A stretch of 64,000 nucleotides of DNA, taken from the NCBI RefSeq assembly GCF_017313225.1, contig NZ_JAFLNE010000003.1:402692-466691 (forward strand), read 5' to 3'. The notes beneath the pieces were generated by a model that worked only from the letters and a program-made list of their open reading frames with translations, was not told the DNA's origin and made no database searches. The DNA comes from Allomuricauda sp. CAU 1633. GTDB taxonomy: Bacteria > Bacteroidota > Bacteroidia > Flavobacteriales > Flavobacteriaceae. The position numbers and the translations under genes were made by a program. This document shows positions 1 through 10,206 of the stretch, piece after piece; within the stretch, counting starts at the first letter, position 1, and each line of letters starts with the position of its first letter.

Positions 1-1097
1 TTGTGAATCCTCACCCATTCCACGGGCTGTGATTCGCCTGTATATTGTTGGTTTTCTTCATCCCATCCCACAGCTTTGTACAATTTCTTGATTTCTCCAG
101 TGTAGAATTCGTTGGTATGTCCAGCAGCCAAATCTTCAGCAGTAGGACCCTCTGGATTTCCGGTGTATTCATAAATGGACTTATGGCAGTTCATGCACAC
201 ATTCAAGGAAGGAATGCCTGAAGTTTTGGAAACTCGTGCCGAAGAGTGGCAATATTTACATTCAATTCGGTTATCACCTGCATGTATTTTATGGGAGAAG
301 TGGATAGGTTGAACCGGAGCGTACCCTTGGTCAACACCAACCTGCATCATCCATCCATATGCAAAATAGGCGCTTGCCAACAAAAGGAAAATAACACTCA
401 CCAAAACCAAGAATTGGTTCTGCGCAAAAGCTTTCCATAGTGGCAATCGTTTTTCTGCTTTTTCTTTTTCCAGAACAACACCATTGGCTTCAGCAATTCT
501 ACGCAAGGTCTTGTTTACCAAAATCAACATGATAACCAAGAGACCAAAAACCAATGCCAGTGCACCTAAAATAATTTCGTTGGAAATACCTCCAGATCCA
601 GTTCCAGCTGCCTCTCCGCCCCCAGCTGGAGCAGCCGCTTGAGCGGGTGCCGGTGGAGGTGCCGCGGTATACGCCAAAATATCATCAATATCCTGATTGG
701 ACAATGTTGGGAAAGGCGTCATGGCCGCCTGATTGTACTCCGCATAAATTTTATTGGCATACGCATCTCCAGAAGAAATCATCCCCGGACTGTTCTTCAC
801 CCATGCATATAACCATTCCTTATCAAGGCCTTCATCATCAGCTAAACGCTGTTCCACATTGGCCAATGCCGGTCCGGTCATTTTGCGGTCCAAAGCGTGA
901 CATGCAGCACAGTTTTGATTGAAGAGCTGTTTTCCTTTTGCTGGGTCACCCCCTGCGGTATCGGCAGCAGCTTCTTCGGTCGCAACCTCCGCAGTGGCAT
1001 CGGCAGCTTCCTCCTGAGCATAAAATGAAGTGGAAAAAAGTAAAAGAGAAAAACCTAAAACTTTAGAAAATAGATGGCGGTATAAAACCTTTTTCAT
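1..1097 (-). CDS. actA: Alternative complex III cytochrome ActA with fused N-terminal cytochrome c domain (partial, runs off left edge)
   Basis: Read on the minus strand from an ATG at 1097; no stop is reached by base 1. A signal peptide (hydrophobic core, ending FYAQ near residue 28) leads into a monohaem cytochrome c domain with a CAACH motif near residue 65. A Pro/Ala/Gly-rich linker, two membrane segments and the start of a multihaem cytochrome follow, with CKYCH and CMNCH visible before the edge. This matches the ActA (pentahaem) subunit of alternative complex III, which oxidises quinol and passes electrons to cytochrome c or a terminal oxidase at the inner membrane. The ActE-like monohaem domain is fused in front. 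The remaining haem sites and other act genes should lie left of the window. Family is fairly sure, exact subunit name less so. Confidence 0.85.
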   Translation of the reverse strand, partial: MKKVLYRHLFSKVLGFSLLLFSTSFYAQEEAADATAEVATEEAAADTAGGDPAKGKQLFNQNCAACHALDRKMTGPALANVEQRLADDEGLDKEWLYAWVKNSPGMISSGDAYANKIYAEYNQAAMTPFPTLSNQDIDDILAYTAAPPPAPAQAAAPAGGGEAAGTGSGGISNEIILGALALVFGLLVIMLILVNKTLRRIAEANGVVLEKEKAEKRLPLWKAFAQNQFLVLVSVIFLLLASAYFAYGWMMQVGVDQGYAPVQPIHFSHKIHAGDNRIECKYCHSSARVSKTSGIPSLNVCMNCHKSIYEYTGNPEGPTAEDLAAGHTNEFYTGEIKKLYKAVGWDEENQQYTGESQPVEWVRIH

Positions 1098-1183
1098 ATT
1101 ATCGAAATTTCTGTCGAAACCTTTGGTATGATTATTTCTATTGATATTGAGAGCAATAGCTTTTCATCCACCAAAATTGGTGA

Positions 1184-1191
1184 CAAAAGTA
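1184..1191 (-). promoter_or_regulatory. Candidate -7 box upstream of actA
   Basis: The minus strand reads TACTTTTG here, matching the Bacteroidota -7 consensus TAnnTTTG, about 87 bases before the actA start. No clear TTG -33 element lies at the right distance, so this is a weak call. Confidence 0.35.
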
Positions 1192-1290
1192 CGACATAGA
1201 GTCATTTTTTGAAATGTTAAGGTATTGATAACATCTAATTTATAAGGATTCTAAATAATAGGCAATTCGCTGGTTTAGAACTTAAAGAAT

Positions 1291-1298
1291 TACATTTG
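1291..1298 (+). promoter_or_regulatory. Candidate -7 box for the SPOR-domain gene
   Basis: TACATTTG fits TAnnTTTG and sits 32 bases before the ATG at 1331. The -33 position lacks a clean TTG. Confidence 0.4.
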
Positions 1299-1330
1299 TG
1301 TAAAATAGAATCAAAAAACATTGTAATCTC

Positions 1331-1702
1331 ATGAAAACTCCTGTATTTGTTGCAATTCTGACAGGGTTGGCCTTTCAACTTTCAGCGCAGGAAGGCACGG
1401 TTGCCATCCAACAGGACCCCAGAATAGACCAATTGGTAAAGATGTACGCCGAGGTCAATTCCAAAGCGGAATTTTACCAAATTCAGGTTGGTTTTGGCAA
1501 TTATCAGAAGGCGCAAGATTTAAAGGATCAGGTGGATATTGATTTTCCGGGATGGTTTTCCAAAATTGAATTCGAATCCCCTACCTACAGGGTACGATTG
1601 GGCAAGTTTAGAACCAAATTAGAAGCGGAACGAAAGTACTTGGAAGTCCGGAAAAAATATCCGGATGCCATGCTTTTGAAACCAGAAGCTGATTCCAAAT
1701 AA
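1331..1702 (+). CDS. Small secreted SPOR-domain protein
   Basis: 123 residues. A signal peptide of about 20 residues (ends LSAQ) is followed by one SPOR-like domain from about residue 45 to 118. It carries the pattern FYQIQVGFG, a helix with repeated Ala/Lys, and YRVRLGKFRT. SPOR domains bind denuded peptidoglycan glycan strands, so a periplasmic envelope role is likely. The gene is divergent from actA and convergent with infB. Genes of this kind often lie beside infB and the complex III genes in Flavobacteriia. The exact role is unknown. Confidence 0.8.
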   Translation: MKTPVFVAILTGLAFQLSAQEGTVAIQQDPRIDQLVKMYAEVNSKAEFYQIQVGFGNYQKAQDLKDQVDIDFPGWFSKIEFESPTYRVRLGKFRTKLEAERKYLEVRKKYPDAMLLKPEADSK

Positions 1703-1703
1703 T

Positions 1704-1731
1704 AAAAAATCCCGCTAAAGCGGGATTTTTT
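1704..1731. terminator. Bidirectional terminator between SPOR gene and infB
   Basis: Perfect hairpin with 7-bp core TCCCGCT/AGCGGGA and a 2-base loop, flanked by A6 and T6, so it can act for both convergent genes. Confidence 0.85.
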
Positions 1732-1759
1732 ATTTTCAATCTATATTTCTTTAGTGTAA

Positions 1760-4465
1760 TTACAACTTCTTCTTCACAGCTACTTCTTGGAAAGCTTCTA
1801 CGATATCACCTTCCTTAATATCATTGTAGTTCTTAATCTGAAGTCCACAATCGTATCCTTTGGAAACTTCCTTCACATCATCCTTAAATCGTTTTAAGGA
1901 AGCCAGCTCTCCAGTGTAAATCACAACACCATCCCGGATAAGCCTTATCTGTGAATTTCTGAAGACTTTGCCATTGGTTACCATACAACCTGCAATGGTT
2001 CCAATTTTGGAAATCTTAAAGGTCTCCCTGATTTCAGCAGTACCGGTAATCTCCTCTTTAATTTCGGGAGAAAGCATACCTTCCATGGCATCTTTCAGGT
2101 CATTGATGGCATCATAGATAATGGAGTACATCCTTATATCGATTTCCTCCTTATCTGCTACGGCACGGGCATTGCCCATTGGCCTAACGTTAAATCCTAT
2201 GATGATCGCATCCGATGCACTGGCCAACAACACATCAGATTCGGTGATGGCTCCAACGCCTTTGTGGATAATGTTCACCTGAATCTCATCGGTAGATAAT
2301 TTCTGGAAGGAATCCGTCAATGCTTCCACAGAACCATCCACATCACCTTTCAATATAATATTCAACTCTTGGAAATCGCCCAAGGCAATTCTTCGGCCAA
2401 TTTCATCCAGTGTGATATGTCTTTGAGTACGTACAGACTGTTCTCGTTGCAATTGTGAACGTTTTGCGGCAATTTGTTTTGCCTCGCGCTCATCTTCAAG
2501 CACATTGAATCTATCTCCCGCCTGTGGCGCACCATCCAATCCTAAAATGGAAATTGGCGTGGATGGCCCTGCACTCTTAACAGTCTTTCCACGTTCATCC
2601 TGCATGGCCTTAACCTTACCACTACAGGTTCCCGCTAGCACATAATCTCCAATCTTCAAGGTACCGCTCTGAACCAAAATAGTGGATACATAGCCTCGTC
2701 CTTTATCCAAAAAGGCTTCCACTACGGTTCCTGTAGACAATTTGTCTGGATTTGCTTTCAATTCCAGCAATTCAGCCTCCAACAACACTTTTTCTAACAA
2801 CTCCTTTACACCTTGTCCAGTCTTCGCTGAAATATCGTGGGATTGGATTTTACCTCCCCAATCTTCAACCAAAAGGTTCATTTGGGCTAGACCTTCCTTG
2901 ATTTTGTCAGGGTTGGCGGTTTGCTTGTCCACTTTGTTGATGGCAAATACAATGGGCACTCCTGCTGCTTGGGCATGGCTGATGGCCTCTTTGGTCTGCG
3001 GCATAATATCATCATCAGCGGCAATCACCACAATAGCAATATCCGTAATCTGGGCTCCACGGGCACGCATCGCCGTAAAGGCTTCGTGACCGGGTGTATC
3101 TAAGAAGGTTATTTTTTGTCCATCCTCTAAAGTAACCCCGTAGGCTCCAATGTGCTGGGTAATCCCACCACTTTCACCTGCGATTACGTTTTCTTCACGG
3201 ATGTAATCCAGCAACGATGTTTTACCGTGGTCAACGTGACCCATAACGGTAACAATCGGTGCTCTGGATTTTAAATCTTCTGGAGCATCTTCTTCTTCTT
3301 CAATGGTCTCCTCAATTTCAGTGCTAATGAATTCCACTTCAAATCCAAACTCGTCCGCTACAATGGAGAGTGTTTCGGCATCCAAGCGTTGGTTCATGGT
3401 AACCATGATTCCCAAGGACATGCATGCTGAAATAATTTGGGTAGTGGACACATCCATTAGGGTGGCCAGTTCATTTACAGTTACAAACTCGGTAACCTTA
3501 AGGATTTTGCTTTCCAACTCCTGCTGTTCCAGATCTTTTTCGGTCTGTTGACGGTGTTGGTCTCTTTTCTCCCTTCTGTATTTGGCTCCTTTACCCTTAC
3601 TGGATTTCCCCTGGAGTTTCTCCAAGGTTTCGCGCACCTGCTTTTGTACTTCTTCCTCGGTAGGCTCCACTTTGGGTGCTGAGGTTCGTTGTCCCCTTCT
3701 TCCTGGGCCACTTGGACCTCCTCTATTAGGGCGTCCGTTACCCGATTGGGGGCCATTTTTTACGATACGCTTTCTGCGCTTTCTTCTATCTGAACTACTA
3801 TCAGAAGAGGTACTACTTGATTTTTGTGGCTCCTCTTTCTTTTTCTTGGGTTTATTGAACTGCGAAAGGTCAATTTTGTCCCCGGTAATCTTGGGGCCAC
3901 TCAGCTTTTGGTATTGGGTTTTTATGGTACCGCCAGATTCTTCGGACCCTTCCTTTTCTTGGGGTTTTTCCTCAGCTTTCGGGGGTTTTACTTCCTCTAC
4001 CTTTTCAGGCTTGGGCTCAACTTTTGGTGTTTCCGGTTCCTTGGCTTTGGGCTCCTCGACTTTCTCTTCCGGCTCCTCCACTTTAGGGGCTTCCGGTTTC
4101 TTGTCCAAATCGATTTTACCTACCGTCTTTGGACCAGAAAGCTCTGCTTTGGCCTTGATTACCTGTTGTTCGGCATTCTTTTTCTCCCGTGCCAACCTGC
4201 GTTCTTCCTGCTCTTGTTCCATCTGGATTCTGATGGCTTCCTTCTCTTTGCGCTTTTCTTCGCCAACTTCTTTGGAAGCTACCTTTTTACTCTTATCCGT
4301 TTGAAACTCATCCAACAGGACTTGATACACTTCATCTGTAATCTTTGTGGTAGGGCGAGCCTCTATCTCATGCCCTACTGAGGTGAGATGGTCCACTGCC
4401 CGATCCAATGAAATGTTCAATTCCCTGAGAACTTTATTAAGTCGTATTGTTGGGTTTCCTGCCAT
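1760..4465 (-). CDS. infB: Translation initiation factor IF-2
   Basis: 901 residues. It brings initiator tRNA to the small ribosomal subunit and drives subunit joining. Residues 1-50 form the IF2_N helix domain; about 55-340 is a low-complexity Lys/Glu/Pro-rich stretch; the GTPase domain follows with G1 GHVDHGKTS (about 408), DTPGHEAF (about 455) and NKVD (about 510). The C-terminal beta-barrel and IF2-C domains are complete. Third gene of rimP-nusA-infB, 42 bases after nusA. Long open frames on the opposite strand under the charged region are by-products of its biased composition. Confidence 0.98.
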   Translation of the reverse strand: MAGNPTIRLNKVLRELNISLDRAVDHLTSVGHEIEARPTTKITDEVYQVLLDEFQTDKSKKVASKEVGEEKRKEKEAIRIQMEQEQEERRLAREKKNAEQQVIKAKAELSGPKTVGKIDLDKKPEAPKVEEPEEKVEEPKAKEPETPKVEPKPEKVEEVKPPKAEEKPQEKEGSEESGGTIKTQYQKLSGPKITGDKIDLSQFNKPKKKKEEPQKSSSTSSDSSSDRRKRRKRIVKNGPQSGNGRPNRGGPSGPGRRGQRTSAPKVEPTEEEVQKQVRETLEKLQGKSSKGKGAKYRREKRDQHRQQTEKDLEQQELESKILKVTEFVTVNELATLMDVSTTQIISACMSLGIMVTMNQRLDAETLSIVADEFGFEVEFISTEIEETIEEEEDAPEDLKSRAPIVTVMGHVDHGKTSLLDYIREENVIAGESGGITQHIGAYGVTLEDGQKITFLDTPGHEAFTAMRARGAQITDIAIVVIAADDDIMPQTKEAISHAQAAGVPIVFAINKVDKQTANPDKIKEGLAQMNLLVEDWGGKIQSHDISAKTGQGVKELLEKVLLEAELLELKANPDKLSTGTVVEAFLDKGRGYVSTILVQSGTLKIGDYVLAGTCSGKVKAMQDERGKTVKSAGPSTPISILGLDGAPQAGDRFNVLEDEREAKQIAAKRSQLQREQSVRTQRHITLDEIGRRIALGDFQELNIILKGDVDGSVEALTDSFQKLSTDEIQVNIIHKGVGAITESDVLLASASDAIIIGFNVRPMGNARAVADKEEIDIRMYSIIYDAINDLKDAMEGMLSPEIKEEITGTAEIRETFKISKIGTIAGCMVTNGKVFRNSQIRLIRDGVVIYTGELASLKRFKDDVKEVSKGYDCGLQIKNYNDIKEGDIVEAFQEVAVKKKL

Positions 4466-4507
4466 AAATTGTCTTACTTGCCCTAAATTTCGCTGCTAAT
4501 ATATAGT

Positions 4508-5740
4508 TTAATCTTCAAACTCTTCCTTAAGGATGCGAACGACTTCTTGGACAGTTTCCTCTTCCAAATCAGTTCGCTTCACCAAGTCACTAACATCCTG
4601 TTCCAAAACGCTGCGTGCGGTATCCAATCCAATTTTCTTGAATTCATCAATCACCCAGCTTTCTATTTCATCGGAAAACTCGGTTAATTCCACATCTTCT
4701 TCAACTCCCTCACGGAACACATCTATTTCATAACCAGTCAATTGTCCTGCTAAACGAATATTATGCCCACCTCTACCAATAGCTTTGGAAACTTCCTCTG
4801 GCTTGAGGTATACTTGGGCTGTTTTTTTCTCATCGTTCAGTTTCACAGACGATACCCTTGCAGGACTCAGTGCCCGTGTTACCATCAATTGTGGATTGTT
4901 GGTCCAGTTGATGACATCAATATTTTCATTCCCCAATTCACGGACAATGCCATGGATTCGAGACCCTTTCATACCTACACAAGCACCTACTGGGTCAATT
5001 CTATCATCATAGGAATCCACCGCCACTTTTGCTTTTTCTCCTGGAATACGCACGGCCTTTTTAATGGTAATCAAACCATCGAACACCTCTGGGATTTCTT
5101 GGAAGAACAATTGCTCCAAGAAAATAGGTGACGTCCGGGACATGATGATGGCCGGTTTGTTTCCTTTCAATTCCACGCTCTCAATGATACCACGAACATT
5201 GTCTCCCTTGCGGAAAAAGTCAGATGGAATCTGCTTTTCCTTGGGAAGAATGATTTCATTTCCTTCGTCATCCAACAAGATAATAGCCTTGTGGCGGATA
5301 TGGTGCACCTCAGCGGTGTAGATCTCACCTTCCAAGTCTTTAAATTGCTTGTAGATGGTGGTATTATCGTGCTCATGGATCTTGGAAATGAGGTTTTGGC
5401 GCAACGCCAAAATTGCCCTTCTTCCCAAATCTATCAATTTTACTTCTTCGGAAACATCTTCCCCCACCTCAAAGTCGGGCTCAATTTTCCGGGCCTCTGT
5501 CAATGAGATTTCTTCATTGGGATCCTCCACTTCTCCATCTTCAACCACGATTCGGTTTCTCCAAATCTCCAAATCCCCTTTATCTGGGTTAATGATGATA
5601 TCAAAGTTATCATCGGAACCAAATTTTTTCTTGAGTGCATTTCGGAACACATCTTCCAAAATGGCCATAAGGGTCACCCTGTCAATAAACTTATCGTCCT
5701 TAAACTCCGAAAAGGATTCGATGAGCGCTAGGTTTTCCAT
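4508..5740 (-). CDS. nusA: Transcription elongation/termination factor NusA
   Basis: 410 residues. Contains the N-terminal RNA-polymerase-binding domain, an S1 domain (around residues 130-200) and two KH domains, the second showing GRGGHNIRLAGQLTGYEIDV. It ends with a short acidic tail and lacks the C-terminal acidic repeats of the E. coli protein, which is usual for Bacteroidota. It binds RNA polymerase and nascent RNA and modulates pausing, termination and antitermination. Starts 13 bases after rimP, so translation is probably coupled. Confidence 0.97.
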   Translation of the reverse strand: MENLALIESFSEFKDDKFIDRVTLMAILEDVFRNALKKKFGSDDNFDIIINPDKGDLEIWRNRIVVEDGEVEDPNEEISLTEARKIEPDFEVGEDVSEEVKLIDLGRRAILALRQNLISKIHEHDNTTIYKQFKDLEGEIYTAEVHHIRHKAIILLDDEGNEIILPKEKQIPSDFFRKGDNVRGIIESVELKGNKPAIIMSRTSPIFLEQLFFQEIPEVFDGLITIKKAVRIPGEKAKVAVDSYDDRIDPVGACVGMKGSRIHGIVRELGNENIDVINWTNNPQLMVTRALSPARVSSVKLNDEKKTAQVYLKPEEVSKAIGRGGHNIRLAGQLTGYEIDVFREGVEEDVELTEFSDEIESWVIDEFKKIGLDTARSVLEQDVSDLVKRTDLEEETVQEVVRILKEEFED

Positions 5741-5753
5741 TTTTGATCTACAA

Positions 5754-6215
5754 TTAAAATTTTAATATCACTTTTGCTTCTTGTATGTCAGAAAATGCAA
5801 TTTCCTGCTTTTTCTGCACAGTAACTTTTCCTTTACCCACCGGTTTGGGCTCGCGGGCCTTCCACTCCAAGGTAATACTATTTTCTGAGGTCTGGGTCAA
5901 GGTACCTTCCAATTCCTCGGCACCTGTCCTAACCTTTAATTTTCTTCCAATGTTCTTGTTGTACTGTCGTGGTAAAACCAAAGGTGATGTGGCTCCTGCA
6001 GAGGTCACCTCCAATGAGAAATCCTCCTCCTCTCGGTCCAAATTGTGCTCAATGGCCCTACTGATGTCCATACAATCCTGAAGATTGACACCTGTATCCC
6101 CGTCCAAAATCACTCTGATGTTATTATCACCACCCACTGTAAAATCAATCAAAAACAAGGATGGATGCTCTTCCAAGGCCTTGTCCAGCAGCGACTTCAC
6201 TTTCTCCTTAAACAT
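5754..6215 (-). CDS. rimP: Ribosome maturation factor RimP
   Basis: 153 residues, standard length. N-terminal alpha/beta domain with DFTVGGDNNIRVILDGD and DCMDISRAIEHNLD, then the SVTSAG-type segment (SLEVTSAGATSPL), then a C-terminal SH3-like barrel. Needed for maturation of the 30S subunit. First gene of the rimP-nusA-infB operon. Its start overlaps the stop of a 15-codon open frame in the leader. Confidence 0.96.
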   Translation of the reverse strand: MFKEKVKSLLDKALEEHPSLFLIDFTVGGDNNIRVILDGDTGVNLQDCMDISRAIEHNLDREEEDFSLEVTSAGATSPLVLPRQYNKNIGRKLKVRTGAEELEGTLTQTSENSITLEWKAREPKPVGKGKVTVQKKQEIAFSDIQEAKVILKF

Positions 6216-6255
6216 AAGAATTCAGTAATAAAAGAGGGGACCTAAGTCCCCTCAT
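6208..6255 (-). CDS. Possible 15-codon leader peptide overlapping the rimP start
   Basis: ATG at 6255 opens a frame encoding MRGLRSPLLLLNSYV. Its TAA (6210-6208) falls inside rimP codons 2-3, just past the rimP ATG. The frame spans both arms of the hairpin at 6234-6253, so a translating ribosome would unfold the hairpin. The run of four Leu codons could be a stalling point. No ribosome-binding site was identified, and such a short frame can occur by chance. Confidence 0.25.
   Translation of the reverse strand: MRGLRSPLLLLNSYV
6234..6253 (-). terminator. Terminator-like hairpin (attenuator candidate) in the rimP leader
   Basis: Perfect 8-bp stem GAGGGGAC/GTCCCCTC with a 4-base loop. On the minus strand it is followed by TTTTATT, the shape of an intrinsic terminator. 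It lies between the candidate promoter at 6283-6314 and the rimP start at 6215, with no upstream gene on this strand to terminate, so an attenuator role is the simplest reading. Confidence 0.55.
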
Positions 6256-6282
6256 GAATACTTTTATATCCGTTCAGTGGTG

Positions 6283-6314
6283 CAAATATACGATAATATC
6301 TACAGGATGTGCAA
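6283..6314 (-). promoter_or_regulatory. Promoter of the rimP-nusA-infB operon
   Basis: On the minus strand, TTG at 6314-6312, 21 bases of spacing, then a perfect -7 box TATATTTG at 6290-6283. Transcription should begin near 6276, giving a leader of about 60 bases that contains the hairpin. Confidence 0.65.
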
Positions 6315-6512
6315 CCCATGCCCCAACAAAACCCATTTTACCTCAGTATTTTAACGAAAAACCAATAGGTTCCAATCGTGCAAGACCTTATGAATTAACC
6401 CTTAAGCACTTATTTATGCATATTTCTCTTGTAGGAAACCGTAGAAATTAAAGGCTAAACATCCCTATTCCTCCATTTCACAACAAATATTTTCTACACA
6501 GCACACTGAAGC
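6315..6512. other. Intergenic stretch without a recognised feature
   Basis: Between the rimP promoter and the promoter of the surface protein gene. Short open frames cross it on both strands, but none has credible composition or a recognisable product. I see no repeat or hairpin of note. Confidence 0.5.
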
Positions 6513-6520
6513 TAGCTTTG
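6513..6520 (+). promoter_or_regulatory. Candidate -7 box for the surface protein gene
   Basis: TAGCTTTG fits TAnnTTTG, 20 bases before the ATG at 6541, which would give a very short leader. No TTG is found at -33. Confidence 0.35.
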
Positions 6521-6540
6521 TATATAAATCAACATGGAAC

Positions 6541-9500
6541 ATGACCTCAACTTTGTTCACTAAGGGAATAACATCCAAAATTTCCAAGGGCCACAAGGCA
6601 CTTTTGGTATTCTTTTTATGGGGAACTTTCCTTTCTTTCTCACAGACCACTATTTGGAGTGAAAACTTCAGCAGCTATGCCAACGGAACAGAAAATGGAA
6701 ATGCTACCGGGCCATCTGCTACAGGGTGGACGACAACTTTAACTGGAGATGTTTGGGTGCAGAGCAACCGAATCGAGGCCAACAATTTGGGCACCGAAGG
6801 AATTTGGCAGACCAATGCCATAAATATATATGGGTATACTGCTGTTAGTTTTAGTTTGGACGTGGCCACCATGTCCGCCACCAACCAATTTGAGGCGGGA
6901 AGTGACTATTTTATAGGTGAATACCGTGTTGATGGTGCTGCCTCATGGACCGAATTTGAAAATGCGTCAGGCGATTCCAGCCCATCAGACCCCTTAAACT
7001 CATCGTATACGGTAAACCTTCCATCCACGGGATCCACCTTGGAAATCAGGATACGTTTCTACAACACCGCAGGTAACGAATATTATTACATAGACAATGT
7101 TGAGGTAGAGGGTACCCTACCGTTTTGTTCAGGAGAGGTAGATTTTGAGTTTTATGATAGTGTTCCTTCGGGAAATACCGTGGACAATATTCCAACTACA
7201 GGAGCCTTGGGTACGGGAACCTACACCAGCTTTGATGTTGATGCGCTTCAAAACCAAGAAGATCCTGGAGATACCGACACCTTCAGCATTCGATATGATG
7301 GATATATTCAAATCAATACTGCAGGTTCCTATACATTTTACACTTCTTCGGATGATGGGTCCAAACTCTATATTGATGGGATTCAAGTTGTGGACAATGA
7401 TGGTCTTCATGGCACACAAGAAAGATCAGGAAGCAGAACGCTGACCACTGGTTTGCACGATATCAGGGTCCTATTCTTTGAAAATGGCGGAGGCGAAAGC
7501 CTAACGGTTCAATACCAAGGGCCTTCCATCTCCAAACAAAACATTCCCTTTTCCGTGCTCTATTCCAATTGTAGTGCTCCTGTAGCCGACTTGGATGGCG
7601 ACGGAATTGATGACAGCACCGATATTGATGATGATAACGATGGTATTTTGGACACCGATGAATGTGGCGGGCTTGGAGGAAACTATGTCCAAACTGCCAC
7701 CAATATTGCAAATTTCAGCAATACCTCCAATGCAGAGGGCAGCCCCGGAACAACTTATGCAGCCAACCCTACCACCTATCCAGGAAGCAGTTCAATAATT
7801 TTATTGCGTTTCCCTGAAGTATTGGCGGTCGGCACTTCAGTGAGTGTTTTTTTGGGAGCTGACCCTGCCGTAACGGACACCGATATGCAATTGCAACGCT
7901 CATCAGCAGCCGGCGGAAATGATGGATGGATTGCCAATGCCGACAATACCGCTCCAGGATCTATACGTGAAGTAACTTTCACCGTTAGTGGAAGCGGTTT
8001 GGAATATCTTCGCATTGAAGCCTATCAGGCAGGAGCCCGTGTTTATGGTGCTTCTTATGGTGGTGCAGTGGATTGCACTACTGTAGATACCGATGGGGAT
8101 GGAATTCCCAATTACCAAGATCTGGACAGTGATGGGGATGGTATTCCTGATAACGTGGAAGCCCAAACCTCTTTAGGGTATACAGCACCCTCAGGTAGTG
8201 ATTCAGACAATGATGGTCTGGACAATGCCTACGAAACCGGTGGTATTACGTATGTGGACACCGATGGTGATGGCACTCCCGATTTTATGGACACCGATAG
8301 TGATAATGATGGAACCAATGATACCACAGAAGCAACCTTGACGCTTTCAGGAACAGATAGTGATGGAGACGGTCTGGACAATGCGATAGATACCACCACA
8401 GGCTATGATGACCCGGGAGGTGATATTGACAATCCACTGAACACTACTGGAGGAACACTGATGCTGCCCGATTCTGATGGTGATGTGGCTTCTGGCGGCG
8501 ACTTGGATTTTAGGGATGATACTACAGATTCGGATCAACCTCCCTCAATAACTGCCAGTGGAGATCAAATTTTCTGCCCCGGCAATGCCATTGCCATTGT
8601 GGAAAGTGTCTCCATTGAAGACCCAGACGACACTACTTTGGATGCCGTTTACATCCAAATTTCATCAAACTATGATGTTTCCGGTGATATTTTGAACCTC
8701 ACAGGGACCCACCCAAATATTACTTCAAGTTGGGACGTTTCCGAAGGAAGGTTAACCCTGACCGGACCAACAACCTTGGCAGAATTTGAAACAGCCGTTG
8801 CCGCAGTTGAATTTCAAACTACAGCAACAGTCACTTCAGGGGATACCCGTACATTTTCAATTGTACTGAACGAAGCCAACTACTTGGAGTCGACTGGGCA
8901 CTATTACGAATATGTACCTTCATTGGGCATTACATGGACCAGTGCACGAGATGCGGCCGCTTTGCGAACCTTTTATGGATTGCAGGGGTATTTGGCTACC
9001 ATTTCCATTCAAGATGAGTCCGATCTTTTGGGATCACAGGCTCCTGGAGCAGGTTGGATTGGCGCCAGTGATGCTGCTTTGGAAGGTGATTGGTACTGGG
9101 TAACCGGACCCGAGGCGGGAACCTTGTTCTGGCGGGGAACTGCCGGAGGAACCGCTTTTGCCTATGAATTCTGGAACGGTGGCGAACCCAATAACAGTGG
9201 CGATGAAGATTATGCACACATTACCGCACCGGGTGTAGGACTGCCTGGATCGTGGAACGACCTTTCAAATACAGGAGCAGCCAGTGGAGATTATCAACCC
9301 CAAGGATATTTGGTAGAATATGGCGGCATGGTAGGAGATCCACCTTACCCAAATTTAGCGGCCACCACAACCATTACGGTTGACCCAACTGATCCTACGG
9401 GAACAGCACCTTCATCGGTAACGGTGTATTGCTCTGCCGATATTCCCGCAGCGGATGTTTCCAGTATTACCGACGAGGCGGACAATTGCGACCCCAGTCC

Positions 9501-9972
9501 AACCGTCACTTTTATCAGTGATGTAAGCGATGGAGGCACCAATCCTGAAACCATTACCCGTACCTATCGGATTACGGATGCCTCTGGCAACAGCTTGGAT
9601 GTATTCCAGTTTATAACGGTAACCCCTTTTACCATAACAGCACAACCCAACGACCAAAATGTAATCGTGGGGAACAACGGAACCTTTTCGGTGACCACCA
9701 ATGGCGCTGATACCTACCAATGGGAAGTGAGCACCAACGGAGGCGGTTCTTTTGCACCCCTAACCGATGGAGCGGAGTATTCCGGCACGCAAACGGCTAC
9801 ACTAACCGTGACTAGCCCAGACATGGATAAAAATGGCTATATCTATCGGGTGCAAGTGTCCAATTCAGGGTCTACTTGTGGGGATTTAACCTCCAATGAA
9901 GCTACCTTGACCACTACCATTGGCACTGTGATTACCAACCGAAGAATTACGTACCGTGTGAACAAAAACTGA
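6541..9972 (+). CDS. Large secreted surface protein with PA14, thrombospondin type-3, C-type lectin-like, HYR-like and Ig-like domains
   Basis: 1143 residues. The signal peptide ends near residue 34 (FLSFSQ). In order: a jelly-roll-like region (40-190); a PA14 domain (200-345, with [14 protein letters not shown]), usually carbohydrate binding; Asp-rich thrombospondin type-3 calcium repeats (350-380 and 515-620, such as DTDGDGIPN and DSDGDGIPD); a C-type lectin-like domain (785-930, with GWIGASD and [16 protein letters not shown]); an HYR-like module (960-1027); and an Ig-like module (1035-1128). It should sit on the cell surface and bind sugars or partners with Ca2+. The typical C-terminal type 9 secretion domain is not evident; the chain ends in a short basic tail [12 protein letters not shown]. 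Stands alone between its own promoter and terminator. Confidence 0.85.
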   Translation: MTSTLFTKGITSKISKGHKALLVFFLWGTFLSFSQTTIWSENFSSYANGTENGNATGPSATGWTTTLTGDVWVQSNRIEANNLGTEGIWQTNAINIYGYTAVSFSLDVATMSATNQFEAGSDYFIGEYRVDGAASWTEFENASGDSSPSDPLNSSYTVNLPSTGSTLEIRIRFYNTAGNEYYYIDNVEVEGTLPFCSGEVDFEFYDSVPSGNTVDNIPTTGALGTGTYTSFDVDALQNQEDPGDTDTFSIRYDGYIQINTAGSYTFYTSSDDGSKLYIDGIQVVDNDGLHGTQERSGSRTLTTGLHDIRVLFFENGGGESLTVQYQGPSISKQNIPFSVLYSNCSAPVADLDGDGIDDSTDIDDDNDGILDTDECGGLGGNYVQTATNIANFSNTSNAEGSPGTTYAANPTTYPGSSSIILLRFPEVLAVGTSVSVFLGADPAVTDTDMQLQRSSAAGGNDGWIANADNTAPGSIREVTFTVSGSGLEYLRIEAYQAGARVYGASYGGAVDCTTVDTDGDGIPNYQDLDSDGDGIPDNVEAQTSLGYTAPSGSDSDNDGLDNAYETGGITYVDTDGDGTPDFMDTDSDNDGTNDTTEATLTLSGTDSDGDGLDNAIDTTTGYDDPGGDIDNPLNTTGGTLMLPDSDGDVASGGDLDFRDDTTDSDQPPSITASGDQIFCPGNAIAIVESVSIEDPDDTTLDAVYIQISSNYDVSGDILNLTGTHPNITSSWDVSEGRLTLTGPTTLAEFETAVAAVEFQTTATVTSGDTRTFSIVLNEANYLESTGHYYEYVPSLGITWTSARDAAALRTFYGLQGYLATISIQDESDLLGSQAPGAGWIGASDAALEGDWYWVTGPEAGTLFWRGTAGGTAFAYEFWNGGEPNNSGDEDYAHITAPGVGLPGSWNDLSNTGAASGDYQPQGYLVEYGGMVGDPPYPNLAATTTITVDPTDPTGTAPSSVTVYCSADIPAADVSSITDEADNCDPSPTVTFISDVSDGGTNPETITRTYRITDASGNSLDVFQFITVTPFTITAQPNDQNVIVGNNGTFSVTTNGADTYQWEVSTNGGGSFAPLTDGAEYSGTQTATLTVTSPDMDKNGYIYRVQVSNSGSTCGDLTSNEATLTTTIGTVITNRRITYRVNKN

Positions 9973-10004
9973 TTGAAACAACCAATCCAACCCATACTAA
10001 CAAG

Positions 10005-10034
10005 AAGCCCTGCAAATTTGCAGGGCTTTCTTTT
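10005..10034 (+). terminator. Terminator of the surface protein gene
   Basis: Strong hairpin AAGCCCTGCA/TGCAGGGCTT followed by a T-rich run, 32 bases after the stop codon. Confidence 0.88.
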
Positions 10035-10159
10035 TTGTCACCTACCCCCGATAAATTCCAACCTGTTTACATTTTGAAATAATGGTACATTTGAAGGAGA
10101 AGTGCCAATACATAAAAATAACCCATTGCATCGATACTATTCCGTTTTAGGTGTATAAA

Positions 10160-10174
10160 GATGTATTTTACATC
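10160..10174. repeat. Short perfect inverted repeat before an AT-rich gene
   Basis: GATGTA-TTT-TACATC, 33 bases before the start at 10207. It could be an operator or part of an RNA hairpin in the leader. Confidence 0.3.
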
Positions 10175-10206
10175 TATATAAACAAGTTGGCTACAAGCTG
10201 AAAAAA

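Noticed and set aside
3582..4381. Long open frames on the plus strand opposite the first third of infB (up to 240 codons)
   Set aside because: They mirror the low-complexity Lys/Glu/Pro region of IF-2, show repetitive Ser/Phe-rich translation and have no start context or recognisable domain.
4508..5740. NusA appearing truncated at the C-terminus
   Set aside because: Bacteroidota NusA normally lacks the C-terminal acidic repeats; the length is ordinary for the phylum.
6465..6650. A 61-codon minus-strand frame crossing the start of the surface protein gene
   Set aside because: It overlaps the signal peptide coding region and a promoter, and its translation has no protein-like features.
7588..8400. 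Repetitive GAT/GGN-rich DNA as a tandem repeat or CRISPR-like array
   Set aside because: It encodes Asp-rich thrombospondin type-3 calcium repeats in frame and has no regular repeat-spacer pattern.
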